From positions 27,389 to 91,388 of the forward strand of contig SHWC01000002.1 in the NCBI GenBank assembly GCA_009691045.1: 64,000 bases of DNA, given 5' to 3'. Below the pieces are notes generated by a model. It saw only the letters and a list, made by a program, of their open reading frames with translations, had not been told where the DNA came from and made no database searches. This DNA is from Alphaproteobacteria bacterium. GTDB lineage: Bacteria > Pseudomonadota > Alphaproteobacteria > UBA828. Positions 50,607 to 59,992 of this stretch are shown here, in pieces; positions within the stretch are counted from its first letter, which is position 1, and each line of letters opens with the position of its first letter. Both the position numbers and the translations under genes were made by a program.

Positions 50607-52022
50607 TCAGCCTTCCAGGAGCCGCCTGAGGAGCTCGACATCTTCGGCAATTCCGCTGTCGGTTTGGCGCAATTCCTCGATCACGCGCACCGCGTGCATC
50701 ACGGTCGTATGGTCCCGACCGCCGAATTTACGGCCGATCTCAGGCAGCGAACGGGTGGTCAATTGCTTCGACAAATACATCGCCACCTGGCGCGGCCGAG
50801 CCACCGCCCGCGCGCGCCGCTCGGACGACATTTCGGACAGCTTGATATTGTAGTGTTCAGCCACCCGGCGTTGAATTTCCTCAATCGTCACGCGCCGATC
50901 GCTGGCGCGCAGCACATCGCGCAAGACCTCTTGGGTCATCTCGATCGAAATGGCGCGCCCAACCAAGGTCGCGTGCGCCGTAACGCGATTAAACGCCATT
51001 TCAAGTTCGCGCACATTGGAGTTGATTCTGTGCGCCAGGAACTCGATCACCTCTTTGGGTATGTTCGGCGTGCCGGTCAATTCCGCCTTGCTCTGCAAAA
51101 TGCCGAGCCTCAGCTCATAGGTGGTCGCGTGAATATCGGCGACCAGACCCCAGCCAAGACGCGAGCGCAACCGCTCTTCCATCTGGTCCAGATCGCTCGG
51201 GCTACGATCGCCGGAAATCACGATCTGCCGGTTGTGATCAACCAACGCGTTGAACGTATGGAAAAACTCCTCTTGCGTCGAATCCTTGCCGCAAATGAAT
51301 TGAACATCATCAATCATCAGCACATCGGCCGAGCGGAACTGTTCCTTGAATAGCATGGTATCTTTGAAGCGCACCGCGCGCACAAACTGATACATGAAAC
51401 GTTCTGCCGACAAATAAAGCACGCGCCGCGAAGGATCGCGCTCGCGAATATGCCAAGCGATCGCATGCATCAGATGCGTTTTGCCGAGCCCGACGCCGCC
51501 ATAAAGATAAAGCGGATTGAACGGCACTTCATTGGATTCGGCGACTCGGCGTGCCGCCGCATAGGCAAACTCATTCGGCTTACCGATGACGAATGTGCCG
51601 AAACGGAAACGCGGATTGAGCGGCGAGGAGTGAGCGCCTTCATCTTCGTCACTGGCGCGCGCAAGCGGACCACGCGGGGAATGGCTCTCGCCCGTATGAA
51701 GCGCGGGCTCGTCCGCGACGACCGGCGGCGCGGAACTTACAATGTCCTGCACGGGCGTAAGTTTGAGACCGACGCTTAATACCTTCGGGTTCTCCGCCGA
51801 CCAAAGTGCGCGAATCCGATCGGCATAACGCGAGAGCACCCAATCGCGCAGAAAGCGCGACGGCGCCCCCAGACGCACTTCGCCACCCTCAAGCCCTTTC
51901 AAGGTCAACGGCTTAAGCCAGTTTTGATAGGCTGATTCGCCCAATTCACCGCGCAGCCGCCCACGCACCCGCTGCCACTGGGCCTCGAGCAAGGGATCGC
52001 GCGGCTTGCCCTGGTTTTCCAC
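50607..52022 (-). CDS. dnaA: Chromosomal replication initiator DnaA
   Basis: A protein of 471 residues from GTG 52022, six nt after the preceding rhodanese gene ends; the frame continues upstream through that gene without DnaA character. Domain I includes WQRVRGRLRGELGESAYQNW. Domain III has Walker A LYGGVGLGKTHLMHAIAWHI, Walker B VLMIDDVQFICGKDSTQEEF and sensor II SNVRELEMAFNRV. Domain IV has the DnaA-box helix in RKFGGRDHTTVMHAVRVIEEL. It binds the origin and opens DNA. Confidence 0.97.
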   Translation of the reverse strand: MENQGKPRDPLLEAQWQRVRGRLRGELGESAYQNWLKPLTLKGLEGGEVRLGAPSRFLRDWVLSRYADRIRALWSAENPKVLSVGLKLTPVQDIVSSAPPVVADEPALHTGESHSPRGPLARASDEDEGAHSSPLNPRFRFGTFVIGKPNEFAYAAARRVAESNEVPFNPLYLYGGVGLGKTHLMHAIAWHIRERDPSRRVLYLSAERFMYQFVRAVRFKDTMLFKEQFRSADVLMIDDVQFICGKDSTQEEFFHTFNALVDHNRQIVISGDRSPSDLDQMEERLRSRLGWGLVADIHATTYELRLGILQSKAELTGTPNIPKEVIEFLAHRINSNVRELEMAFNRVTAHATLVGRAISIEMTQEVLRDVLRASDRRVTIEEIQRRVAEHYNIKLSEMSSERRARAVARPRQVAMYLSKQLTTRSLPEIGRKFGGRDHTTVMHAVRVIEELRQTDSGIAEDVELLRRLLEG

Positions 52023-52027
52023 GGCGT

Positions 52028-52495
52028 TCAACCTTGCCTCCAGGCCAGGCCGCTGGCCTTCCAGCCCGCGACGGCGCCGCGGTGCCGCGTGCCATCCGGC
52101 GGCCCCTCGAACCCATCGAGAACATTGAAGCAGGCGCGATAGCCGCGCGCGGTCAAGGCCTGCGCCGAGGATTTTGACCGCGCACCGGAGCGACACAATA
52201 GAATGAGTGGCGCGTCTTTATTCGCCATCGCGCGCTCGACCTCTCCGACAAAATCTTGATTGACCGCCATCGACGGAAACAGCTGCCAACTAATTAGTGC
52301 CGGCTGCTTACCGAGTGAACTCAAGTCCGGGAGACCGACATAACCCCATTCGGCATCGGTGCGAACATCGATCAGTATGGCAGAGGAACCGCCCTTAAGG
52401 ATTTCCCACGCCTCTATCGGCGTGACATCCCCCGCATAGCCCTCTTCCCCCATGAGACGCTCGCGCGCTCTTTGGCGCGCTTCACTCGCTGACAT
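52028..52495 (-). CDS. Rhodanese-like sulfurtransferase
   Basis: A single-domain rhodanese-fold protein of 155 residues from ATG 52495. The domain has AWEILKGGSSAILIDVRTDAEW, YVGLPDL and the active-site loop PLILLCRSGARSKSSAQAL with its catalytic Cys, followed by GYRACFNVLDGFEGPPD. Family members move sulfane sulfur or bind phosphate-like anions; no substrate is evident. AGGGGA lies 9 nt before the start; the 71-codon upstream extension is rejected. It lies directly before dnaA on the same strand and may share its transcript. Confidence 0.85.
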   Translation of the reverse strand: MSASEARQRARERLMGEEGYAGDVTPIEAWEILKGGSSAILIDVRTDAEWGYVGLPDLSSLGKQPALISWQLFPSMAVNQDFVGEVERAMANKDAPLILLCRSGARSKSSAQALTARGYRACFNVLDGFEGPPDGTRHRGAVAGWKASGLAWRQG

Positions 52496-52904
52496 CTCGC
52501 TCGGTCCCCTCCCACACGTCGCCTTAGTCTCGCCGTTCTTGCCGCCGCGCTTCGCATCGACCACTTGAAACAACGAGCTGCCAACAAGCGAGCAAAACGA
52601 CCTGCCTCGTTTGCCCGAATTGAACGTCTCGCTCCGTGCGGATTGTTCAAACGGCCTCAGTGCCATTTGGAACACTGTCACACTAATGCGATGGTCGCGG
52701 CCTGACAACAGGTCTGAAATAAGAACTCGTCAGATTGTTGCAACGACGCATCGCATGTGGCGTCATCAACGCGCAACACGCGAGCATGTTTCAACAAAAA
52801 AAAGCGCGATGTTTGGTGCATCGCGCTCTTATCACAGATCGTATTCTTTAAAGATCGATCACGAAAATTTTTGACGGAAAGGCTTGCCCATTCCGCGATC
52901 CACG
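52496..52904. other. Gap between rpsT and the rhodanese-dnaA genes
   Basis: This 409-bp stretch is visibly AT-richer than the rest of the window between about 52660 and 52870. It contains the rpsT terminator (52796-52827) and must carry the promoter for the rhodanese-dnaA transcript. I searched it for TTATCCACA-type DnaA boxes and found none that fit well (TTATCACAG at 52829 is the nearest), so it is not called an origin. Confidence 0.4.
52796..52827 (-). terminator. Rho-independent terminator of rpsT
   Basis: On the minus strand a perfect 9-bp stem AGCGCGATG/CATCGCGCT with a 7-nt loop is followed by eight T residues. It lies 78 nt beyond the rpsT stop. Confidence 0.92.
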
Positions 52905-53177
52905 TCACGCCTTCGCGGACAGTGCCTTTAACCGCTTGTGAAGACGCGACACTTTACGCGATGCCGTCTTCTTGCGCATGACGCCTTTGGTCACACCACG
53001 CATGATCTCGGACTCAGCGGTGCGAAACGCGGCGTCTGTCTTCGCCGGATCTTTTGTCTCGATCACTTCCTCGAAGCCGCGAACGAATGTACGCACGCGG
53101 TTCTTACGAGCGCGATTGCGCGCCGTGCGCTTCAAGGTTTGGCGAGCGCGCTTCTTCGCCTGAATGGTGGTGGCCAT
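52905..53177 (-). CDS. rpsT: Small-subunit ribosomal protein S20
   Basis: A 90-residue, very basic helical protein starting MATTIQAKKRARQTLKRTAR with NRARKNRVRTFVRGFEEVIE, typical of S20, which binds 16S rRNA early in assembly. The ATG at 53177 has AGAGGA upstream; the 28-codon extension in the open frame crosses the promoter and is rejected. It has its own promoter and terminator. The rpsT-dnaA adjacency is common in alphaproteobacteria. Confidence 0.97.
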   Translation of the reverse strand: MATTIQAKKRARQTLKRTARNRARKNRVRTFVRGFEEVIETKDPAKTDAAFRTAESEIMRGVTKGVMRKKTASRKVSRLHKRLKALSAKA

Positions 53178-53222
53178 CGAATTCCTCTTAGTGTCGCGCA
53201 AACTGCGCGTATGAAGCGCGCG

Positions 53223-53251
53223 GTTATAGCCCTCGGCCCCTGCCCCGTCAA
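53223..53251 (-). promoter_or_regulatory. Predicted sigma-70 promoter of rpsT
   Basis: On the minus strand TTGACG (53251-53246) and TATAAC (53228-53223) have the ideal 17-nt spacing and end 45 nt before the rpsT ATG. Confidence 0.75.
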
Positions 53252-53267
53252 TTCCAGCCAAACCCTA

Positions 53268-54041
53268 TCATTTATTACCGAATTGTGGGGCTCGTTTCTC
53301 GACAAAAGCCAACATCCCCTCTTTTTGGTCGGCGGTTGCGAAGGTTGAGTAAAACGCCGCCCGCTCATAACGGACGCCTTCGGCCAAGCTCGTCTCGAAG
53401 GCACGGTTAACGGCAGCTTTGGCCATTGCAACAATCGGTTGGGAGAAATGGGCGATCCGCTCGGCCAGCTTCATGGCCTCATCGAGCAGCGTTGCCGCCG
53501 GCACGACCCGGCTCACCAGACCAGTGCGTTCGGCCTCCTGCGCGTCCATGTTGCGGCCGGAAAGGATCAACTCCATCGCCTTGGCCTTACCAACCGCGCG
53601 GGTCAAACGTTGCGTGCCACCGGCCCCCGGAAAGACACCAAGCGTAATTTCTGGCTGGCCGAACTTCGCATTGTCGGCCGCGATGATGATGTCGCACATC
53701 ATCGCAAGTTCGCAGCCGCCACCAAGAGCATAGCCTGCGACCGCCGCGATGACCGGTTTCTTGCACCGCGTCACATGGTCCCACGCGCCGATGAAATCGC
53801 CCATGAAGGCGTCGACGAAATTCTTCGACTGCATCTCTTTAATGTCCGCGCCGGCGGCGAAGGCTTTTTCGCTACCGGTGATCACGATGGCGCCGATCTC
53901 GGACGCGGCTTCGAATTCGTCGAGCGCCTCATTGAGCTCTTCAATAAGTGTCGCGTTCAATGCGTTGAGCGCCTTCGGTCGATTGAGTGTAATCAGCCCA
54001 ACGCGGCCCCGGCGATCGACGATGATGGTCTCATAGGCCAT
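53268..54041 (-). CDS. Enoyl-CoA hydratase
   Basis: A 257-residue crotonase-fold enzyme. The oxyanion-hole segments are [17 protein letters not shown] and [19 protein letters not shown]. The first catalytic Glu follows in [20 protein letters not shown] (near residue 113) and the second region is [16 protein letters not shown]. It closely resembles short-chain enoyl-CoA hydratases (EchA/Ech) that hydrate 2-enoyl-CoA in beta-oxidation. It stands between rpsT and a small exported protein on the same strand, a neighbourhood seen in other alphaproteobacteria. Confidence 0.93.
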   Translation of the reverse strand: MAYETIIVDRRGRVGLITLNRPKALNALNATLIEELNEALDEFEAASEIGAIVITGSEKAFAAGADIKEMQSKNFVDAFMGDFIGAWDHVTRCKKPVIAAVAGYALGGGCELAMMCDIIIAADNAKFGQPEITLGVFPGAGGTQRLTRAVGKAKAMELILSGRNMDAQEAERTGLVSRVVPAATLLDEAMKLAERIAHFSQPIVAMAKAAVNRAFETSLAEGVRYERAAFYSTFATADQKEGMLAFVEKRAPQFGNK

Positions 54042-54096
54042 AGACCTCGTACTCCTCTAGATGCCCGCCCCCATCAGGTTGATGGGGGCGCATGAT

Positions 54097-54477
54097 TCAA
54101 CGCGGCGCCAAGTGAAATCTCACCAGCACCTCGCTGGCCGACCCCTCGATCTCGATGCTAAGCCGCTCGCCCTCGCGTTCGAAGATCAGCGGCCCAACCA
54201 CGCGCCAACCGAGCTCGGGCAACGTCTCCTTATAAAAGGTGCCGACTGCCTCGGGCGAAACCGACCCCGACGCATAGGCATCGACCAGGCGCCCATCCGG
54301 TTTGTCGAACACGAGGCCCGCCGCCCGATCTTCCGCCAGCCCATCCATCAGGGGCAGATCTTCTACCCCGCCGACAAAGGCTTGGCGATGATCGGCCTGC
54401 GCCGACATAGGCGCCCCCAGAAGAATGGCCCCAAGCAAGAGTGCGCGGCCTTTATGTCGCCATGTAGCAAGACCCAT
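54097..54477 (-). CDS. Small exported protein of unknown function
   Basis: A 126-residue protein with a signal peptide (ALLLGAILLGAPMSAQADHR, cut near AQA-DH). The mature part begins FVGGVEDLPLMDGLAED and contains FYKETLPELGWRVVGPLIFE, ending in a beta-rich segment. It lies 17 nt after mutM on the same strand, where comparable small periplasmic proteins occur in alphaproteobacteria. No function is proposed. Confidence 0.8.
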   Translation of the reverse strand: MGLATWRHKGRALLLGAILLGAPMSAQADHRQAFVGGVEDLPLMDGLAEDRAAGLVFDKPDGRLVDAYASGSVSPEAVGTFYKETLPELGWRVVGPLIFEREGERLSIEIEGSASEVLVRFHLAPR

Positions 54478-54494
54478 GGGGCCAGCCTCCTACA

Positions 54495-55325
54495 TCACCG
54501 TTGGCGCTTGGCGCAATAGAATGTCGAGCGGTTGCTCTGCACGATCCGCCGCACCCCGCCAGCGCAATCGCAGCCCGGGCAGCCCTCGCCCTCGCGGTCA
54601 TAGACCGCGAAGGCATGTTGAAAATACCCCGCGTCGCCCGAGGCTTGTACATAATCCCGGAGCGAGGAACCGCCGGCCTCAAGGGCGCGCCCGAGCACGT
54701 CTTTGATGGCGACCGCCAACCGATCCGCGTGTTCGACCTTGACGGTACGGGCCAGGCGCTTGGGGCCAAGCCCGGCCTGATAGAGCGCCTCGCACACATA
54801 AATATTGCCGAGCCCGGCGACCACCCGCTGGTCGAGCAACGCGGCCTTGAGGGGCGTCACCTTACCCGCCAGGCGCGCCGCCAGCACCGCGCCAGTAAAA
54901 GCGGGGTCGAGCGGTTCCGGACCCAAATGAGCAAAAAAGCGATGGGCCTCAAGCGCCTTTTCATCCGATAGGGTGATCAAGCCAAAGCGGCGGTGATCGG
55001 TATAACTGACCGTAACCTCGCCGTCGAAGCCGATGCGCACATGCTCATGGGTCTCGAACTGGTTTGGGGCGCGGTCATGCACCACCAACCGGCCCGACAT
55101 GCCCAAATGAATAATGAGGACCTGGCCGTCGTCCAAATGCGCCCGGATGTATTTGGCCCGCCGGCTGAGCCTGGTAATCCGCCGACCAATCAGCTGCCCC
55201 GCTAAATTCTCCGGCAGCGGGATGCGGAGATCAGGCCGGCGCGCCTCGGCCGCGACAATGGGTCGATCGAGCACCCGGCGCTCCAAGCCGCGCCTGACGG
55301 TTTCAACTTCAGGTAGCTCGGGCAT
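54495..55325 (-). CDS. mutM: Formamidopyrimidine-DNA glycosylase (Fpg) with atypical zinc finger
   Basis: A 276-residue base-excision enzyme removing oxidised purines. The N-terminal catalytic Pro-Glu is in MPELPEVETVRRGLERRV, and the central part has IIHLGMSGRL, DHRRFGLI, AGLGNIYVCEALYQAGLGP and the H2TH region. The C-terminal zinc finger is abnormal. It begins EGCPGCDCAGGVRRIVQS and ends STFYCAKRQR, so the position of the usual fourth Cys is Arg (codon CGC, one transition from TGC). An extra Cys in the first half may compensate. It is divergent from ubiE. Confidence 0.94.
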   Translation of the reverse strand: MPELPEVETVRRGLERRVLDRPIVAAEARRPDLRIPLPENLAGQLIGRRITRLSRRAKYIRAHLDDGQVLIIHLGMSGRLVVHDRAPNQFETHEHVRIGFDGEVTVSYTDHRRFGLITLSDEKALEAHRFFAHLGPEPLDPAFTGAVLAARLAGKVTPLKAALLDQRVVAGLGNIYVCEALYQAGLGPKRLARTVKVEHADRLAVAIKDVLGRALEAGGSSLRDYVQASGDAGYFQHAFAVYDREGEGCPGCDCAGGVRRIVQSNRSTFYCAKRQR

Positions 55326-55372
55326 GGCCTAAACGTAGCGCCTTGGAGGCCGCTTCGCTATCCTCAGGCCCC

Positions 55373-56149
55373 ATGCCCATCGATGACAAATCAGCCACCG
55401 ACGCCGAGTCCGTCGATTTCGGCTTCGCCCGCGTCGCCGCCGAGGAAAAACTAGGCCTCGTGCGCGACGTGTTCGAGCGCGTCGCGCGCCGCTATGACGT
55501 GATGAACGACGTCATGAGCGGCGGCATTCATCGGCTTTGGAAGCGCGAGATGGTGGAATGGCTCAAGCCAAAGCCCGGCATGAGCATCATCGACGTGGCG
55601 GGCGGCACGGGCGATATCGCGTTTCGCATGAGCGAACGCCTGGGAACAACAGCGGGCGGCGGCATCACCGTATGCGATCTGAGCCAAAAGATGGTCGAGG
55701 CGGGGCGCGACCGCGCGCTCGACCGCGGTATTCTGCATGGCATTGAATGGGTTGTGGGCGATGCGGAACATCTGCCCTTCAAGGCGCGCTCGTTCGATGC
55801 CTATACCATTGCCTTCGGCGTCCGCAATTTGACCCGGATCGAGGCCGCACTGGCCGAAGCGGCGCGCGTGCTGAAGCCCGGCGGGCGTTATCTTTGCCTT
55901 GAGTTCAGCCCAGAGGTCATGCCCGGCCTCGACAAACTTTATGACCTATACTCCTTCGCGGTCATTCCGCTCATGGGCGCGGCGATCGCGCGAGACGCCG
56001 GCTCCTACCGCTATTTGGTCGAGAGCATCAGGCGGTTTCCCGCGCCCGATGCCTTTGCCGGCCTGATCCGAAATGCCGGCTTCGGTGGCGTCAGCTATCG
56101 GCGGCTCAGCGGCGGCATCGCCGCGCTTCATTCCGGCTATCGGGTCTGA
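55373..56149 (+). CDS. ubiE: Ubiquinone/menaquinone C-methyltransferase UbiE
   Basis: A SAM-dependent methyltransferase (258 residues from ATG 55373) of quinone biosynthesis. Landmarks are VFERVARRYDVMNDVMSGGI, HRLWKREMVEWLKPKPG, motif I IIDVAGGTGDIAFRMSE, FKARSFDAYTIAFGVRNLTR and LKPGGRYLCLEFSPE. The family motif YxYLVESIRxFP appears as YRYLVESIRRFPAPDAFAGL. A TTG ten codons upstream is possible but less likely. It is followed after 36 nt by ubiB. Confidence 0.97.
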   Translation: MPIDDKSATDAESVDFGFARVAAEEKLGLVRDVFERVARRYDVMNDVMSGGIHRLWKREMVEWLKPKPGMSIIDVAGGTGDIAFRMSERLGTTAGGGITVCDLSQKMVEAGRDRALDRGILHGIEWVVGDAEHLPFKARSFDAYTIAFGVRNLTRIEAALAEAARVLKPGGRYLCLEFSPEVMPGLDKLYDLYSFAVIPLMGAAIARDAGSYRYLVESIRRFPAPDAFAGLIRNAGFGGVSYRRLSGGIAALHSGYRV

Positions 56150-56185
56150 CCGGTCTAGGCCGACCGGCAAGCAGCGAACCCCGTC

Positions 56186-57718
56186 ATGCGCATTTTTCGC
56201 AACCTCTGGCGCCTGCTCGTCATCGCTTGGACCTTGGCGCGCTTCGATGCGTTGTTTCTGCTTAAGGACGCCCGCATTGCACCATTCCTGATCGATCTGA
56301 TCGGCCTCGTACCATCGAGGCGTCGCAAGACCGGCCGTCCGGGCGAACGACTGACCAAGGCCTTCGAGGCGCTCGGCCCCACCTTCATCAAATTCGGTCA
56401 GGCCCTCTCGACCCGCCCTGATTTGATTGGCGAAGCGGTTGCCCGCGACCTCACCGCTTTGCACGACAAATTGCCGCCCTTCCCCGGCACCGAGGCGCGC
56501 ACAATCATCGAGGCCGAACTCGGCAAGCCGATCGGCGAATTATTTGCCTCGTTCGACAACACGCCGATTGCCGCCGCCTCGATCGCGCAGGTTCATTTCG
56601 CGATCACCACGGACGGCCGCGCCGTCGCGGTCAAGGTGCTGCGACCCAATATCGAGCGCGCTTTTCGCCGCGATCTCGACCTCTTCTTTTGGCTGGCCGC
56701 TTTGGCCGAACGAGCTTTGCCGTCTTGGCGACGCCTGAAGCCGGTCGAAGTGGTGCGCACATTCGCCGATACCGTGGCGATCGAGATGGACCTTCGCTTC
56801 GAAGCCGCCGCCGCCTCCGAATTGGGCGAGAACACCGCCAATGATGCCAATTTCCGCGTGCCGCTGATCGATTGGTCACGCACCAGCCAGCGCGTGCTGA
56901 CCCTTGAGCGGATGGCGGGCATCCCGATCGACGAGCGCGAGGCGCTGATGGCGGAGGGGCATGATTTGCGCGCGATCGTCGCGCGCGCCTCGACCGCGTT
57001 CTTCAATCAGGTGTTCCGCGACGGCTTTTTCCACGCGGATCTGCACCCCGGCAATCTGATGGTCGCGGCCGATGGCGCCATCATCGCGCTCGATTTCGGC
57101 ATCATGGGCCGGCTCGATCCCGACACACGCCGCTATATCGCCGAGATGTTGGTCGGCTTTCTGACCGGCGACTATGAACGCGTCGCCGATGTGCATTTCG
57201 AGGCGGGCTATGTGCCGCGCGGCAAATCGCGCGAGGCGTTCATCCAGGCGCTGCGCTCGATCGGCGAGCCGATTTTGGGCCGACCGCTCAATGAAATTTC
57301 GGTCGCCCAATTGCTCGCCCATTTGTTCAAGGTGACCGAGACCTTCGAGATGGAGACGCAACCCCATCTCCTTTTGTTGCAAAAAACGCTCTTGATGGCC
57401 GAAGGTCTGTGCCGGCATTTGAGCCCCGATGAGAACATGTGGGTGATCGCGCGCCCGCTGATCGAGGTCTGGGTGCGCGTCAATCTTGGGCGCGAAGCAC
57501 GATTGGCCGAGATGGTGAAGGACACCATCGAGGCCGCGCGCCGTGTGCCGCGCTTGATCGCGCGTGCCGAGCGCCTGCTCGGAAACCTCGAAGATGGCGC
57601 TCGCCTCGGGCCGTCCCGAGCGGGCGCCGGGCGACGCAGCCGCCTGACCCGGCTGCACGCTATTTTGGGCGTCATCGCGGCGCTCCTGGCCGCTTTGGTC
57701 ATCATTCAATTGGTTTGA
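56186..57718 (+). CDS. ubiB: UbiB family ATPase/kinase-like protein for ubiquinone biosynthesis
   Basis: A 510-residue atypical protein-kinase-like protein. The KxGQ motif is TFIKFGQALSTRPDLIG. The Ala-rich nucleotide loop follows (PIAAASIAQVHFA), then AVKVLRPNIERAFRRDLDL, FHADLHPGNLMVA and ALDFGIMGRLDPDTRR. A C-terminal membrane anchor (LHAILGVIAALLAALVIIQLV) ends the chain. UbiB supports aerobic ubiquinone synthesis, probably by extracting lipid precursors. Adjacent ubiE fits. Confidence 0.96.
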   Translation: MRIFRNLWRLLVIAWTLARFDALFLLKDARIAPFLIDLIGLVPSRRRKTGRPGERLTKAFEALGPTFIKFGQALSTRPDLIGEAVARDLTALHDKLPPFPGTEARTIIEAELGKPIGELFASFDNTPIAAASIAQVHFAITTDGRAVAVKVLRPNIERAFRRDLDLFFWLAALAERALPSWRRLKPVEVVRTFADTVAIEMDLRFEAAAASELGENTANDANFRVPLIDWSRTSQRVLTLERMAGIPIDEREALMAEGHDLRAIVARASTAFFNQVFRDGFFHADLHPGNLMVAADGAIIALDFGIMGRLDPDTRRYIAEMLVGFLTGDYERVADVHFEAGYVPRGKSREAFIQALRSIGEPILGRPLNEISVAQLLAHLFKVTETFEMETQPHLLLLQKTLLMAEGLCRHLSPDENMWVIARPLIEVWVRVNLGREARLAEMVKDTIEAARRVPRLIARAERLLGNLEDGARLGPSRAGAGRRSRLTRLHAILGVIAALLAALVIIQLV

Positions 57719-57805
57719 CGCCGGCGAACGCCACTTGCCCGGATCGACCGGACGATCTAATTTAAATACACGAAAAGATCGGACAATCGGGCAAAGGCCA
57801 TAGCG

Positions 57806-59044
57806 GTGCTGCAAAGTAAACGCATCCTCCTGATCGTCGCTGGCGGTATCGCCGCCTATAAGAGCCTTGAGCTGATCCGCCGGCTGAAAGAGCGCGGCGC
57901 GAGCGTTCGCTGCGTGCTGACGGCGGCTGGCGCCGAATTCGTGACCCCCCTTTCGCTCGGCGCGCTCAGCGAAGACAAGGTCTATACCGACCTCTTCTCG
58001 CTCACCGATGAAGCCGAGATGGGGCACATCGAGCTTTCGCGCGACGCCGATCTTCTGGTCGTGGCGCCGGCGACCGCGAATCTGATTGCCAAAATGGCGG
58101 CGGGCATCGCCGATGATTTGGCCGCGACCGTTTTGCTCGCAACCGACAAAAAAGTGCTGATCGCGCCGGCCATGAACGTGCGCATGTGGGAGCACGCCGC
58201 GACACGGCGCAATGTCGCGTGCCTCGAGGCCGATGGTATTTTGTGCGTTGGGCCTGAGACCGGCGCCATGGCCTGTGGCGAATATGGCCCGGGCCGAATG
58301 GCGGAGCCCGCCGATATCATCGCGGCGATCGAGGCGGCGCTGGTCAACTCAGGCGCCCTTTCCGGCACGCGCGTCCTCGTCACCAGCGGGCCGACTTATG
58401 AGCCGATCGATCCGGTGCGCTTCATCGGCAATCGTTCATCCGGCAAACAGGGCCACGCGATTGCCACGGCCTTCGCCCAGCTTGGCGCGCACGTAACATT
58501 GGTCGCCGGGCCGACCGCGGAAGCCGATCCACCGGGCGTCACGACAATTCATGTCGAAACTGCGCAGCAAATGCTCGCCGCGTGCGAGGCCACCTTGCCT
58601 GCCGATGTCGCGATTTGCGCCGCGGCGGTCGCCGATTGGCGTGTCGCCAAACCGGCACCGGAGAAAATAAAGAAAGGCGCTAGCAAGAACGAGCCGACCT
58701 TAGCGCTCGTGCGCAACCCCGATATTCTCGCCAATTTGAGCGCGCGCAAGAAAGACCGACCGCGCCTCGTGATCGGCTTCGCCGCCGAGACCGAGAAGGT
58801 TGAGCAGAACGCGCGCGAGAAGCTGGCTCGCAAACAATGCGATTGGATCTTGGCGAATGACGTATCGTCGAAGACCGGCGCGTTTGGCGGCGATTCCAAC
58901 ACGCTCCATCTTTTTGTCGCGAAGCCGGGTGGCCAGGCCAAGGTCGAGCATTGGCCGCATCTGAGCAAATCCGCGATCGCCGCGCGTCTGGCCGAGCGCA
59001 TCGCGACCACGTTAAAGACCAAACCCATAAAGGCAAAATCCTGA
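57806..59044 (+). CDS. coaBC: Bifunctional phosphopantothenoylcysteine decarboxylase / phosphopantothenate-cysteine ligase
   Basis: A 412-residue enzyme for two steps of coenzyme A synthesis. The N-terminal flavin decarboxylase (CoaC) has [20 protein letters not shown] and [17 protein letters not shown] with its Asn/Met and active-site region. The C-terminal ligase (CoaB) has [47 protein letters not shown] and the Lys-rich [20 protein letters not shown]. The start is GTG 57806. Its stop overlaps the dut start (TGATG). Confidence 0.96.
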   Translation: MLQSKRILLIVAGGIAAYKSLELIRRLKERGASVRCVLTAAGAEFVTPLSLGALSEDKVYTDLFSLTDEAEMGHIELSRDADLLVVAPATANLIAKMAAGIADDLAATVLLATDKKVLIAPAMNVRMWEHAATRRNVACLEADGILCVGPETGAMACGEYGPGRMAEPADIIAAIEAALVNSGALSGTRVLVTSGPTYEPIDPVRFIGNRSSGKQGHAIATAFAQLGAHVTLVAGPTAEADPPGVTTIHVETAQQMLAACEATLPADVAICAAAVADWRVAKPAPEKIKKGASKNEPTLALVRNPDILANLSARKKDRPRLVIGFAAETEKVEQNAREKLARKQCDWILANDVSSKTGAFGGDSNTLHLFVAKPGGQAKVEHWPHLSKSAIAARLAERIATTLKTKPIKAKS

Positions 59045-59520
59045 TGCCGGCCGAAATCAACATCGCGCTTCGGCGTCTGCCCCATGGCGCGGACCTGCCA
59101 ATGCCAAGCTATGCAAGCGCGGGTTCTGCCGGTCTCGATTTGCCGGCGGCGCTTGACGCCGATTTGATTTTGGCCGCCGGCGCCCGCGCGCTCGTGCCAA
59201 CCGGCCTCGCCATCGCTCTGCCCGAGGGCTATGAGGCGCAAATCAGGCCTCGCTCGGGTCTCGCACTCAAATCAGGCGTTACGGTGCTCAATAGCCCGGG
59301 CACCATCGATGCCGATTATCGCGGCGAGATCGGAATCATTTTGATCAACCTCGGTGCCGAAGCGGTCACCATCACGCGCGGCATGCGCATCGCGCAGCTC
59401 GTCGTGGCACCCGTGGTGCGCGCCAGACTAACGGAACGCGCCAGCCTCGATGAAACATCGCGCGGTGCTGGCGGATTCGGTTCAAGCGGGTTGAACACAC
59501 TCAACCAGAAGACAGGCTGA
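59044..59520 (+). CDS. dut: Deoxyuridine 5'-triphosphate nucleotidohydrolase
   Basis: A trimeric dUTPase (158 residues from ATG 59044) that keeps uracil out of DNA and supplies dUMP. All five motifs are present: [63 protein letters not shown] and [10 protein letters not shown]. It is coupled to coaBC as in many proteobacteria. Confidence 0.97.
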   Translation: MPAEINIALRRLPHGADLPMPSYASAGSAGLDLPAALDADLILAAGARALVPTGLAIALPEGYEAQIRPRSGLALKSGVTVLNSPGTIDADYRGEIGIILINLGAEAVTITRGMRIAQLVVAPVVRARLTERASLDETSRGAGGFGSSGLNTLNQKTG

Positions 59521-59523
59521 CCT

Positions 59524-59979
59524 ATGCTGCGCGTCTCACGCAAATTGCACTTCGCCATCGATGCCGTGGTCGACATCGCCTATTATGGCGGCGCCAAACC
59601 TGTGCAAAGCCGCGAAATCGCGAGCCGCCAGGGCATTCCCCATCGCTATCTCGAGCTCGTGATGCAGCGCCTCGTTCATAACGGCATCTTACGCGGCGTG
59701 AGGGGACCACGCGGCGGCTATTTGCTCGCGCGCGAGCGCCGTCGCATTACGATCGGCGAAATCGCGCGTACGGTCAGCCAAATCGAAACCGCCGGGGATG
59801 ACGACGAGCCCGATCAATTTTCACCGCTCGGCGAGCACGTGCTGAAGCCATTTTGGGACGATCTGCAGCGTGAGGTCATTGCGCGGCTCGATAGCGTCAC
59901 GATCGAGGATTTGTGCCGCCGCGCCCAAGAGGCCGGCGTCGAAAGCGAATCGCGCACGCGCTTCGACTTCGCGATTTAG
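59524..59979 (+). CDS. Rrf2 family transcriptional regulator
   Basis: A 151-residue winged-helix regulator: [40 protein letters not shown] (recognition region) and [20 protein letters not shown]. The three clustered cysteines that bind an iron-sulfur cluster in IscR or NsrR are absent; the only Cys is in [12 protein letters not shown]. It starts 3 nt after dut and is followed after 13 nt by cysK. Rrf2 members next to cysK in other bacteria (CymR) bind CysK and regulate cysteine genes, so a similar role is plausible. Confidence 0.88.
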   Translation: MLRVSRKLHFAIDAVVDIAYYGGAKPVQSREIASRQGIPHRYLELVMQRLVHNGILRGVRGPRGGYLLARERRRITIGEIARTVSQIETAGDDDEPDQFSPLGEHVLKPFWDDLQREVIARLDSVTIEDLCRRAQEAGVESESRTRFDFAI

Positions 59980-59992
59980 AAGAGTATCCATC

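Noticed and set aside
52023..52196. 58-codon upstream extension of dnaA
   Set aside because: It overlaps the end of the rhodanese gene and is not DnaA-like; GTG 52022 fits the family N-terminus.
52829..52837. TTATCACAG as a DnaA box
   Set aside because: It is a single imperfect match with no cluster around it, so it is not enough for an origin call.
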